DNA from: Candidatus Cloacimonadota bacterium
GTDB taxonomy: Bacteria; Cloacimonadota; Cloacimonadia; Cloacimonadales; WRIO01
Assembly (NCBI GenBank): GCA_017998585.1
Contig: JAGOCT010000058.1
Span: 1-8,558, forward strand
Direction: 5' to 3'
DNA length: 8,558 nucleotides
Position numbers and translations under genes: made by a program. The notes beneath the pieces are model-generated. The model was not told where the DNA came from. It saw only the letters and a program-made list of their open reading frames with translations, and made no database searches. This document shows, one piece after another, positions 1 to 5,421 of the stretch. Each line of letters starts with the position of its first letter. The stretch's first letter is position 1.

Positions 1-168
1 GAGGTAAAGAGAGCTGAAGAAAACGAAACCAAGAAAGCTCAGACAAAACAGGCTGTAAAATCTATTAAAAATGTGAATGAAAACGTAGAAAAAACAACTT
101 TAGGTGATATTTCTGATCTTGCAGCGTTAAAAGATGAGATGAAAAAATCAGAAAAAGGAAAAAAATAA
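1..168 (+). CDS. C-terminal fragment of an unidentified Lys/Glu-rich protein
   Basis: Reading frame 1 is open from the left edge to a TAA at 166-168 and gives 55 residues, so the 5' part of the gene lies outside the window. The fragment is highly charged (13 Lys and 8 Glu of 55), lacks Cys, Trp and aromatic residues, and looks helical or coiled-coil, ending in a lysine-rich tail. Between the two charged parts is a short segment reading TTLGDISDLAALKDEM. No family motif is visible, so I name no function; a charged tail of this kind occurs on many membrane-anchored and nucleic-acid-binding proteins. The next gene begins 47 bases downstream with no clear terminator between, so read-through into the STAS gene is possible. 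Confidence 0.6.
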   Translation, partial: EVKRAEENETKKAQTKQAVKSIKNVNENVEKTTLGDISDLAALKDEMKKSEKGKK

Positions 169-200
169 TATTTTCTCGTGCATTTTATTTTTGAAATTTG

Positions 201-207
201 TACCTTG
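201..207 (+). promoter_or_regulatory. possible -7 element upstream of the STAS gene
   Basis: TACCTTG resembles the Bacteroidota -7 consensus TAnnTTTG with one T missing. It lies 9 bases before the ATG at 216, so transcription from it would be nearly leaderless. I do not see a TTTG at the usual 19-21 base spacing upstream, which makes this a weak call. Confidence 0.25.
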
Positions 208-215
208 CTATAGCT

Positions 216-566
216 ATGGATTATAAAGTCGACAAAAAAGAAAAATATGTTGTTGTTACAGTTATCGCAGAGAAACTGAATACAACAAATGCACCGGATC
301 TAAAATCAGAATTTGTGATGATTACCAGTCAGGGGACTAAAAATATGATTCTTGATTTAAGTAATTGTCAGTATTGTGATTCATCGGGTTTGAGTGCTAT
401 TCTCGTTGCAAACAGGCTATGTGAGCAATCAGAGGGCAAATTTGTAGTAACAGGTTTACAACCTGAAGTTGAAAGTCTGATAAAGATTTCGCTTCTTGAT
501 ACTATTCTTAATATCAAGGATAGTCTTGATGAAGCTGAAGGATATATGGAAACTGAATTGAATTAA
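216..566 (+). CDS. STAS-domain protein, anti-sigma-factor-antagonist type
   Basis: This 116-residue protein is a single STAS domain of the SpoIIAA/anti-anti-sigma type. It has an N-terminal beta strand (YVVVTVIAEKLNTTNA), then a strand LDLSNC at 47-52 followed by the signature DSSG at 55-58, then helix and strand elements (GKFVVTGLQPEV). In SpoIIAA-like proteins the first serine of this motif is the one phosphorylated by a partner kinase/anti-sigma factor. No such partner is encoded in the window, so the regulated process is unknown. The frame is open from a TTG at 198, but I chose the ATG at 216: the TTG lies beside the possible promoter and the domain begins right after the ATG. The TAA overlaps the ATG of rnz by one base (TAATG), which implies translational coupling. 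I recall this STAS-rnz pairing from other Bacteroidota. Function beyond the domain is inference. Confidence 0.85.
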   Translation: MDYKVDKKEKYVVVTVIAEKLNTTNAPDLKSEFVMITSQGTKNMILDLSNCQYCDSSGLSAILVANRLCEQSEGKFVVTGLQPEVESLIKISLLDTILNIKDSLDEAEGYMETELN

Positions 567-1486
567 TGATTCCATTCAGCCTGACCATATTGGGAACAAG
601 CTCAGCACTTCCGACTTCAAAAAGATATCCAACCGCTCAGGTATTAAACATACGTGAGCGGTTTTTTTTAATTGATTGCGGAGAGGGTACTCAGATTCAG
701 CTTAGAAAGTATTCCGTCAAATTTTCTAAGATCAACCATATTCTTATTTCACACCTTCACGGTGATCATTATTTCGGACTGATAGGACTTCTTTCTACTT
801 TTGCCCTTGTTGGCCGTTCTTCTGATCTTCACATATATTCCCACTCAGAATTGCCCGATATCCTAAAGGTTCAGCTTGAATATCTTAGTTCGGAAATAAG
901 ATTTAAGATTATTTGGCATCCTTTGAATTTCAAAAGAAAACAAACAGTTTTTGAAGACGATGCAGTGAAAGTAACTTCTATACCTTTGAAACACAGGGTC
1001 CCTTGTTGTGGGTTTATTTTTTCTGAAAAGGAACAGCCAAAAAATATTAAGAAGGATAAGATTCAAGAATTTAATATTCCTTTAAGAGATCTGCCTGCAA
1101 TAAAATTTGGTGCTGATTATATTACTGAAGACGGTGCAATAATTTCCAACAGTGAACTTACTCAGCCTAATAAGAAAACCCGTAGTTATGCTTTTTGTAC
1201 AGATACTATTTATTTGCCTAAGCTGGCAGAAACTTTAAAAGGTGTTGATTTGCTTTATCATGAAGCTACTTATGACAAATCGTTGCTGAAAAGGGCAGGG
1301 GAGACTTTCCATTCAACAGCCGGTCAGGCTGCTATGATCGCTAAAAACAGCAATGCAGGCCGCCTCATACTTGGTCATTTTTCTGCCCGATATAAAGATT
1401 GCACTATTCTGCTTGATGAGGCAAAAGAAATATTCCCGGAAACAATTATTGCTGAAGAAGGTTTGGTTATTGATGTTGAAAATTAA
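566..1486 (+). CDS. rnz: ribonuclease Z (tRNA 3' endonuclease)
   Basis: RNase Z is a zinc-dependent metallo-beta-lactamase-fold endonuclease that cuts the 3' trailer from tRNA precursors in the cytoplasm. The protein has 306 residues, the usual size of the short bacterial form. Visible motifs are LGTSSALPT near the N-terminus, FLIDCGEGTQ at about 34-43, the zinc motif HLHGDH at 63-68, His143 in LKHRVPCCGF, Asp213 in FCTDT, His249 in HSTAGQAA, and His271 in the HFSARY motif near the end. The region around 151-190 corresponds to the flexible arm that grips tRNA. All metal ligands expected of the family appear present. The start is fixed by the one-base overlap with the STAS stop codon. The first tRNA-Asp in this window lacks an encoded CCA, the kind of precursor RNase Z processes. 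Oddities are a terminator-like hairpin inside codons 22-35 and a stop codon overlapping that of the convergent helicase gene. Confidence 0.96.
   Translation: MIPFSLTILGTSSALPTSKRYPTAQVLNIRERFFLIDCGEGTQIQLRKYSVKFSKINHILISHLHGDHYFGLIGLLSTFALVGRSSDLHIYSHSELPDILKVQLEYLSSEIRFKIIWHPLNFKRKQTVFEDDAVKVTSIPLKHRVPCCGFIFSEKEQPKNIKKDKIQEFNIPLRDLPAIKFGADYITEDGAIISNSELTQPNKKTRSYAFCTDTIYLPKLAETLKGVDLLYHEATYDKSLLKRAGETFHSTAGQAAMIAKNSNAGRLILGHFSARYKDCTILLDEAKEIFPETIIAEEGLVIDVEN
631..669 (+). terminator. terminator-like hairpin inside the rnz coding sequence
   Basis: AACCGCTCA (631-639) pairs perfectly with TGAGCGGTT (655-663). Inside it, after a single G/G mismatch (640/654), GTAT (641-644) pairs with ATAC (650-653) around the loop TAAAC. 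The last G is followed by eight T's (662-669). This has the stem and T-tract of an intrinsic terminator, but it lies 65 bases inside rnz and encodes conserved residues of the RNase Z N-terminus. The structure is seen directly. Termination or attenuation in vivo is inference; ribosomes translating rnz would be expected to suppress it. Confidence 0.5.
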
Positions 1487-2913
1487 TCCTGATCTTCACT
1501 AAAGAAATTCTTATTAAAATTTACAAGAAATAGTTTCTTTTTAGGTCTGGTAAAGGCTGTGTAAAACCATCTCAGATAGTCGACCGAAAGCATGTCCTGT
1601 GTCAGGTATCCATGATCAATAAAAACGGCATCCCACTGACCTCCCTGTGCTTTATGACATGTGACAGCATAAGCATATTTAACCTGCAGAGCATTGAAAT
1701 ATTCATTTTCCCTGATTTCTTTCCATCTGCTTTTCTTGTTTTTTATATGAAGGTAATCTTCCTGAACTGCATTGAAAAGCTTTTGATTCTGTTCAGTTCC
1801 AAAAGAAGCAGCATCCAGCATTAGAGTATCAAGAAATATCTTACATTCCATTTCAATATTTTCATAATCAATGAACTGAAGTATCACCGTAGCATATCGA
1901 AAGCCGTACATTTCTTCTGTTTTTACAACCTTAACAACCTTGGCAATATCGCCGTTAGCAATAAATTCAAGATTGTCTTCAGGAGATGAATAGAAATAGT
2001 TGTTTTTTACTATCATCAGAATATCTTCCGATTCAAGTTCGTTTTCTCTCCATAGTATTGATTTTCGGATTCCTTCATTAAACTTATTAGCTCGTTTATT
2101 TGAACGTGTAACAATAATCGTTTCTTCTGTACCATATTTATCGTAGCAGTCGCTTATTGATTCAATCAGTCTGTCACCTGAAATCCTGAAAATGTCATCC
2201 ATTTTTTCAGTTTTAATGCGAAAGAATTCATTAACTTGCTTATTTTTAACATGATATCTGACTGCCGTTGCATTATATAATATTCCTGATTCTTCGGATT
2301 GGCGAACAACATCGCTTAGTATTTCAGAGTAAACAGTGAGATTGTAATCTTCAAGAACCTTATGATCGAGTGCCGGACTTAAAGAAAGATTTACAGGAGG
2401 TAGCTGTGCAGTATCACCAACAAGCATTAATCTGCAGTTTTTACCGTTGTAAACATATTCTATTAGGTCGTCAAGAAGCATTCCTGAACCAAAAATATTT
2501 GATTCAGGAGAAGAATTTGAAATCATTGACGCTTCATCAACAATAAAAAGGGTATTGGCGCTTTTGTTGAAGTCAAGAACAAATTTACCGAAACCATCAG
2601 TTGTTGATTGTTGTTTGTAAATCTTTTTATGAATAGTGAAAGCGGGTTTTCCGGTATATGCGGTAAGAACTTTAGCAGCTCTTCCGGTTGGGGCAAGTAG
2701 CTCAGTTTTAATTCTGAACTGTTTAAGGGATTTTACCAGCGTGCTGACTAGTAGTGTCTTACCGGTTCCGGCATATCCTTTTAACAGAAATACAGAACTT
2801 TGATTATCATCAAAGAGAAAGCGTGAAATAGCTTCAGAGGCTTTTAGCTGACTGGCAGTAGGTTCAACAGTTAAATTACTGATGATTATTTGTGCAAGTT
2901 TCTTTTCAAACAT
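1483..2913 (-). CDS. RecD/Dda-like superfamily 1 DNA helicase (AAA_30-type ATPase)
   Basis: This 476-residue ATP-dependent helicase of the SF1B (RecD/Pif1/Dda) group is likely a 5'-3' DNA helicase acting in repair or replication-fork maintenance. Motifs run in order: Walker A GYAGTGKT at 46-53, motif Ia LAPTGRAAKVL at 73-83, Walker B IVDEAS at 124-129, motif III GDTAQLPPV at 166-174, TCHKAQG at 418-424, and motif VI YTAFTR at 451-456. There is no RecB- or RecC-like neighbour and no long N-terminal extension, so it is a stand-alone enzyme rather than the RecD subunit of RecBCD. The ATG at 2913 is the first methionine and leaves the usual short stretch before the helicase core. Its TAA overlaps the TAA of the convergent rnz gene, leaving no room for a terminator between them. 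It diverges from the operon starting at 3007. The class is certain; the exact cellular role is not. Confidence 0.9.
   Translation of the reverse strand: MFEKKLAQIIISNLTVEPTASQLKASEAISRFLFDDNQSSVFLLKGYAGTGKTLLVSTLVKSLKQFRIKTELLAPTGRAAKVLTAYTGKPAFTIHKKIYKQQSTTDGFGKFVLDFNKSANTLFIVDEASMISNSSPESNIFGSGMLLDDLIEYVYNGKNCRLMLVGDTAQLPPVNLSLSPALDHKVLEDYNLTVYSEILSDVVRQSEESGILYNATAVRYHVKNKQVNEFFRIKTEKMDDIFRISGDRLIESISDCYDKYGTEETIIVTRSNKRANKFNEGIRKSILWRENELESEDILMIVKNNYFYSSPEDNLEFIANGDIAKVVKVVKTEEMYGFRYATVILQFIDYENIEMECKIFLDTLMLDAASFGTEQNQKLFNAVQEDYLHIKNKKSRWKEIRENEYFNALQVKYAYAVTCHKAQGGQWDAVFIDHGYLTQDMLSVDYLRWFYTAFTRPKKKLFLVNFNKNFFSEDQD
1525..1542 (+). terminator. weak hairpin downstream of rnz, inside the helicase 3' end
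   Basis: AAGAAA (1525-1530) pairs with TTTCTT (1534-1539) around the loop TAG, and T's continue to 1542. The stem is short and nearly all A-T, so it is a poor terminator. I list it because it is the only candidate I saw for ending the rnz transcript just after the stop codon. Confidence 0.15.
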
Positions 2914-2960
2914 AATGACTAAATTAATCCTTTAGTCTTATCAAAATCTAAAAATTTTTA

Positions 2961-2968
2961 TAAATTTG
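2961..2968 (+). promoter_or_regulatory. Bacteroidota-type -7 element for the 3007-5023 operon
   Basis: TAAATTTG is an exact match to the -7 consensus TAnnTTTG of the primary Bacteroidota sigma factor. It lies 38 bases before the ATG at 3007, giving a short A-rich leader with no Shine-Dalgarno sequence. A clear TTTG -33 box at the usual spacing is not visible. The same 93-bp intergenic region must also hold the promoter for the divergent helicase gene. On the minus strand I see only an imperfect TAGATTTTG there. Confidence 0.5.
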
Positions 2969-3006
2969 CAGGCATTCCAATAAAAATCATTTATAATTAA
3001 AATAAA

Positions 3007-3648
3007 ATGAAACGAATTATTATCCAAGTTGTACTGATTGCAGCATCACTTTTTTTGGCATATAGAATTTGGGTTTCTATTCAAACGCCAATAAACTTTA
3101 AAAAAGAGCAGACAGCAAAATATGAAGCTGTAATTCAGAGTTTAAAAGATATTCGTACAGCCGAAATTGCTTTTAAAGAAGTAAACGGCAAGTTCTGTGG
3201 TGATTTCGATTCACTGGTCTACTTTGTAAAATATGGTCAGATACCTAAAATCCGTAAGATAGGTATGTTAACTGACAGTATGATCGAAGCAGGGCTTGAT
3301 GAAAAAGCTGCAATGAAACAAGGTTTGATTATTCGTGATACAATAAAAGTGCCTGTTATAACTGAAATTTTTGCTGCAGGATACCCAATTGAGAAAATCA
3401 GCTCAATTCCGGGATCAGGCGGTGAAAAATTCTGGCTTGGACAGACTGTTATCAAGACAGGATCGGGAGTTTTGGTTCCTGTTTTTGAAGCCAGAGCTCA
3501 TAACAATCAAATTCTAAAATCTTTGATGGAAGAATACAAACAGGAAATTATTAACCTGAACGAACAAAGCCGTAAGAATGGCCGTTATCCCGGATTAAAG
3601 GTTGGTTCAGTTGTTGAGCCTAACAACAATGCTGGTAACTGGGAATAA
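3007..3648 (+). CDS. single-pass membrane protein of unknown function
   Basis: I do not recognise a named family with confidence. The 213-residue protein has a two-residue basic start (KR) and one hydrophobic helix at about residues 4-19. A long soluble part follows, beginning with a predicted amphipathic helix (KYEAVIQSLKDIRTAEIAF). The helix followed by a VNGKF turn at 59-63 and the DFDSLVYFV segment resembles the layout of pilin-like or GspG-like pseudopilins. However, the prepilin peptidase site (Gly before a Phe/Met plus Glu at +5) is absent, so the helix is more likely a plain N-terminal anchor with the rest in the periplasm. There is no lipobox. It is the first gene of an operon, 14 bases before the DUF3822-like gene. 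A role alongside that protein is inference from position only. Confidence 0.8.
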   Translation: MKRIIIQVVLIAASLFLAYRIWVSIQTPINFKKEQTAKYEAVIQSLKDIRTAEIAFKEVNGKFCGDFDSLVYFVKYGQIPKIRKIGMLTDSMIEAGLDEKAAMKQGLIIRDTIKVPVITEIFAAGYPIEKISSIPGSGGEKFWLGQTVIKTGSGVLVPVFEARAHNNQILKSLMEEYKQEIINLNEQSRKNGRYPGLKVGSVVEPNNNAGNWE

Positions 3649-3662
3649 TATAACGGGTTAAC

Positions 3663-4502
3663 ATGGTCTCGTGCCGTTATTTTGACGAATCATTTGACAC
3701 AGAAAATTGTCATAATTATATATTATCCATTCAGTGTTCACTGAATGGATTTTATTTTATAGTATATGATACTCTTTCAATGAAGTATTTAGCATATTTT
3801 GAAGAATCTGTTAATTGTGCAACATCGTTTCAGCTTAAATATGAAATTGAGTCATTACTGGAAAAGGAAAAGGCCTTACAGAAACAATACCTTAAAGTAA
3901 ATATTGAATTTAAAGACACAACTGAGTCATTATATCCCAATTCGATAGTTGATTTACCTGACCTGTCTGATGTTTATGAACTCATGACGGAAAAGAAAAG
4001 CGGGTATATCGTTTTAAGAAATGAAATAATAAAGGGCGAAGTTTCTCTTGCATTTAGTATTCCTGAAATTATTCATGATTTTTTTAAGATTGTATTTCCT
4101 GATTGTAATTATTATTCCGGAGGATCTTATTTCCTTGATTTTGTTTTTAAGGAAGCCGATAATAATAAAGTGATGGCTTTGGCAAGAAGTAAGAACTCAT
4201 TAAAGGCTTCAGTAACAGACGGAAATAAAATATTATTCTTCAATAACTTTTATGTGAAAAATGATTCCGATTGTCTTTATTATACACTATATATTGCCAG
4301 GCAACTGGAATTGGAAAAAAATACAGAAATACTTCTAATGGGAGATATGGATGCACATGGAGATTTTGTTTCTTCTCTGAAAAATTATTTTGGTAAGGCA
4401 CATTTTGCAAGAATTAACAAAAGGTATTCATTGAGCTCGTCATTTATGCAGAAACCTGATCATTATTATCTTCCTCTAACACAAATGTCATTATGCGAAT
4501 AG
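3663..4502 (+). CDS. DUF3822-like protein
   Basis: This 279-residue soluble protein has no signal peptide or membrane helix. Its gene order (just before and overlapping rsmD) and its LSIQCSLNGFYFIVYD opening at 21-36 match what I recall of the Bacteroidota family DUF3822, whose function is unknown. The first strands, a central NKVMALARSKNSLKASV stretch (169-184), then NNFYVKNDSDCLYYTLYIA and a late LLMGDMDAHGDFVSSLKNY segment recall the ribonuclease-H/actin-like fold of PilM and GspL. This is pattern resemblance, not a proven homology. The start is the ATG 14 bases after the preceding gene. The gene overlaps rsmD by 10 bases in another frame, implying coupled translation. A perfect 12-bp inverted repeat falls in codons 21-30. 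Confidence 0.8.
   Translation: MVSCRYFDESFDTENCHNYILSIQCSLNGFYFIVYDTLSMKYLAYFEESVNCATSFQLKYEIESLLEKEKALQKQYLKVNIEFKDTTESLYPNSIVDLPDLSDVYELMTEKKSGYIVLRNEIIKGEVSLAFSIPEIIHDFFKIVFPDCNYYSGGSYFLDFVFKEADNNKVMALARSKNSLKASVTDGNKILFFNNFYVKNDSDCLYYTLYIARQLELEKNTEILLMGDMDAHGDFVSSLKNYFGKAHFARINKRYSLSSSFMQKPDHYYLPLTQMSLCE
3725..3750 (+). repeat. perfect 12-bp inverted repeat inside the DUF3822-like gene
   Basis: ATCCATTCAGTG (3725-3736) and CACTGAATGGAT (3739-3750) are exact reverse complements separated by TT. In RNA the innermost pair would open into a four-base loop, leaving an 11-bp stem. The following bases (3750-3760) are T-rich, interrupted by A's. It lies 62 bases inside the gene. It could be an RNA hairpin acting as an attenuator, a palindromic protein-binding site, or chance. 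Confidence 0.7.
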
Positions 4503-5023
4503 TTGGGGGGAAATACAGAGGAAGGATTTTTAATCCCGGTAAAAGCTTCAAGGCAAGACCGACAACTGATTTTGCAAAAGAAAGCTTATTCAACATACTT
4601 ACTAATCTTGTTGATTTTAATGAAATAAAGTGTCTTGATTTATTTGCCGGAACAGGAAGTATTTCTTATGAACTTATTTCTAGAGGATGTAATGACCTCA
4701 CAATGATAGAGCTTAACTTTCAACATCTGACATTTATTAAGTCAGTGTTAAAAAATCTGAATGAAAAGGCAAAGGTATACAGAGCTGATGTATTCAAATT
4801 TCTTGAAGGTGAAAAGACAAAATACGACCTGATTTTTGCAGATCCTCCATATGACCATCCACGTTTTAAGGAAGTTCCGGAATTGATTTTAAAACGGGGA
4901 CTGATATCAGAAGGAGGGTTTATGGTAATAGAACATTCAATGGCCTATGATTTCAGTAATCTGCCGGGATTTTCAGAAATGAGAAAATATGGAAGTGTTC
5001 ATTTTAGCTTTTTTAAAGGATAA
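4493..5023 (+). CDS. rsmD: 16S rRNA (guanine966-N2)-methyltransferase RsmD
   Basis: RsmD uses S-adenosylmethionine to methylate N2 of G966 in 16S rRNA during assembly of the small ribosomal subunit. The 176-residue protein begins with the family signature RIVGGKYRGR, followed by RPTTDFAKESLFNIL at about 22-36. The SAM-binding motif LDLFAGTGS comes next, then the catalytic IFADPPY motif in the second half. Length is slightly under the common 180-190 residues, but both ends look intact. The ATG lies inside the 3' end of the DUF3822-like gene (10-base overlap), so it is the third gene of the operon starting at 3007. No obvious terminator follows; 178 bases separate the stop from the first tRNA gene. 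Confidence 0.95.
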   Translation: MRIVGGKYRGRIFNPGKSFKARPTTDFAKESLFNILTNLVDFNEIKCLDLFAGTGSISYELISRGCNDLTMIELNFQHLTFIKSVLKNLNEKAKVYRADVFKFLEGEKTKYDLIFADPPYDHPRFKEVPELILKRGLISEGGFMVIEHSMAYDFSNLPGFSEMRKYGSVHFSFFKG

Positions 5024-5085
5024 TAGTTTTTTCAGCAGTTTAAAATTAATGGTGAAAAAGTAGTTCAGTTTTTTATCAGATACTA

Positions 5086-5116
5086 TTTGCAGATAAGAAA
5101 AGAACATATATATTTG
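5086..5116 (+). promoter_or_regulatory. complete Bacteroidota promoter for the tRNA-Asp pair
   Basis: A -33 TTTG (5086-5089), a 19-base spacer and a -7 TATATTTG (5109-5116) match the TTTG-N19-TAnnTTTG consensus exactly. Transcription would start near 5122, giving a leader of about 80 bases before the first tRNA. This is the best promoter in the window, as expected for a stable RNA operon. Confidence 0.75.
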
Positions 5117-5201
5117 CAACGCCTTTGAAAAATGCAAAACAAAGGCTGGTTCATTGAAAGTGTTATTAATTTAATGTAAGAGATTAAATTCAGAGAATTT
5201 T

Positions 5202-5275
5202 GGTGCGGTAGTTCAGTTGGTTAGAATAACGGCCTGTCACGCCGTGGGTCGCGGGTTCGAGTCCCGTCCGCACCG
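5202..5275 (+). tRNA. tRNA-Asp (GTC), copy 1
   Basis: This 74-base gene folds as a standard cloverleaf. The acceptor arm is GGTGCGG (5202-5208) with CCGCACC (5268-5274) and discriminator G5275. The anticodon stem is ACGGC/GCCGT around the loop CTGTCAC, with anticodon GTC at 5236-5238. The T arm is GCGGG/CCCGT with loop TTCGAGT, closing with a G-T wobble. It closely resembles Escherichia coli tRNA-Asp. The next bases are CAA, so the CCA end is not encoded and must be added after 3' processing. It is probably co-transcribed with copy 2. Confidence 0.97.
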
Positions 5276-5305
5276 CAATTACCTTAAAAGAAATGACACT
5301 TAAAT

Positions 5306-5379
5306 GGTGCGGTAGTTCAGTTGGTTAGAATAACGGCCTGTCACGCCGTGGGTCGCGGGTTCGAGTCCCGTCCGCACCG
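5306..5379 (+). tRNA. tRNA-Asp (GTC), copy 2
   Basis: This is an identical copy of the first tRNA-Asp, with anticodon GTC at 5340-5342 and discriminator G5379. Unlike copy 1, it is followed by an encoded CCA (5380-5382) whose last A begins the A-tract of the terminator. The flanking bases outside the tRNA differ from copy 1. The 30-base spacer between the two tRNAs holds no promoter or terminator that I can see. Confidence 0.97.
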
Positions 5380-5381
5380 CC

Positions 5382-5421
5382 AAAAAAAAGAGGCTGCTTA
5401 GAAAGCAACCTCTTTTTTTTT
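5382..5421. terminator. bidirectional intrinsic terminator between tRNA-Asp and the DEAD-box gene
   Basis: AGAGG (5389-5393) pairs with CCTCT (5409-5413) and TGCTT (5395-5399) with AAGCA (5403-5407), separated by one C/A mismatch and closed by the loop AGA. Eight A's (5382-5389) precede the stem and nine T's (5413-5421) follow it, so it can end transcription in both directions. It begins right at the CCA of tRNA copy 2 and reaches into the stop codon of the convergent helicase gene. Confidence 0.88.

Larger units (their letters stand above)
5201..5380 (+). repeat. direct repeat of 76 bp made by the duplicated tRNA-Asp
   Basis: Bases 5201-5276 and 5305-5380 are identical, an offset of 104 bases. 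Identity ends one base outside the tRNA on each side and the intervening spacer is unrelated. The repeat is therefore essentially the tRNA itself, consistent with an old tandem duplication kept identical by selection or gene conversion. Confidence 0.9.

Noticed and set aside
863..1066. Minus-strand open frame of 67 codons inside rnz
   Set aside because: It lies fully inside a well-supported gene, has low-complexity hydrophobic and basic content, and shows no domain or start signal.
1612..1824. Plus-strand open frame of 70 codons opposite the helicase gene
   Set aside because: It is a shadow of the helicase frame, rich in Phe/Ile/Leu as expected from the antisense of AT-rich coding sequence.
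2798..2815. 7-bp hairpin CTTTGAT/ATCAAAG with loop TATC in the helicase gene
   Set aside because: The stem is short and A-T rich with no clean T-tract on the minus strand, so chance explains it.
3237..3455. Minus-strand open frame inside the membrane-protein gene
   Set aside because: It is antisense to a coding sequence with no start signal or recognisable content.
5024..5201. Possible small RNA or extra gene between rsmD and the tRNAs
   Set aside because: Apart from the tRNA promoter I see no convincing open frame, hairpin or terminator in these 178 bases.
5201..5380. tRNA duplication as an integration-site (att) signature
   Set aside because: The repeat spans the whole tRNA rather than its 3' end, the spacer is 28 bases with no cargo, and no integrase is nearby.
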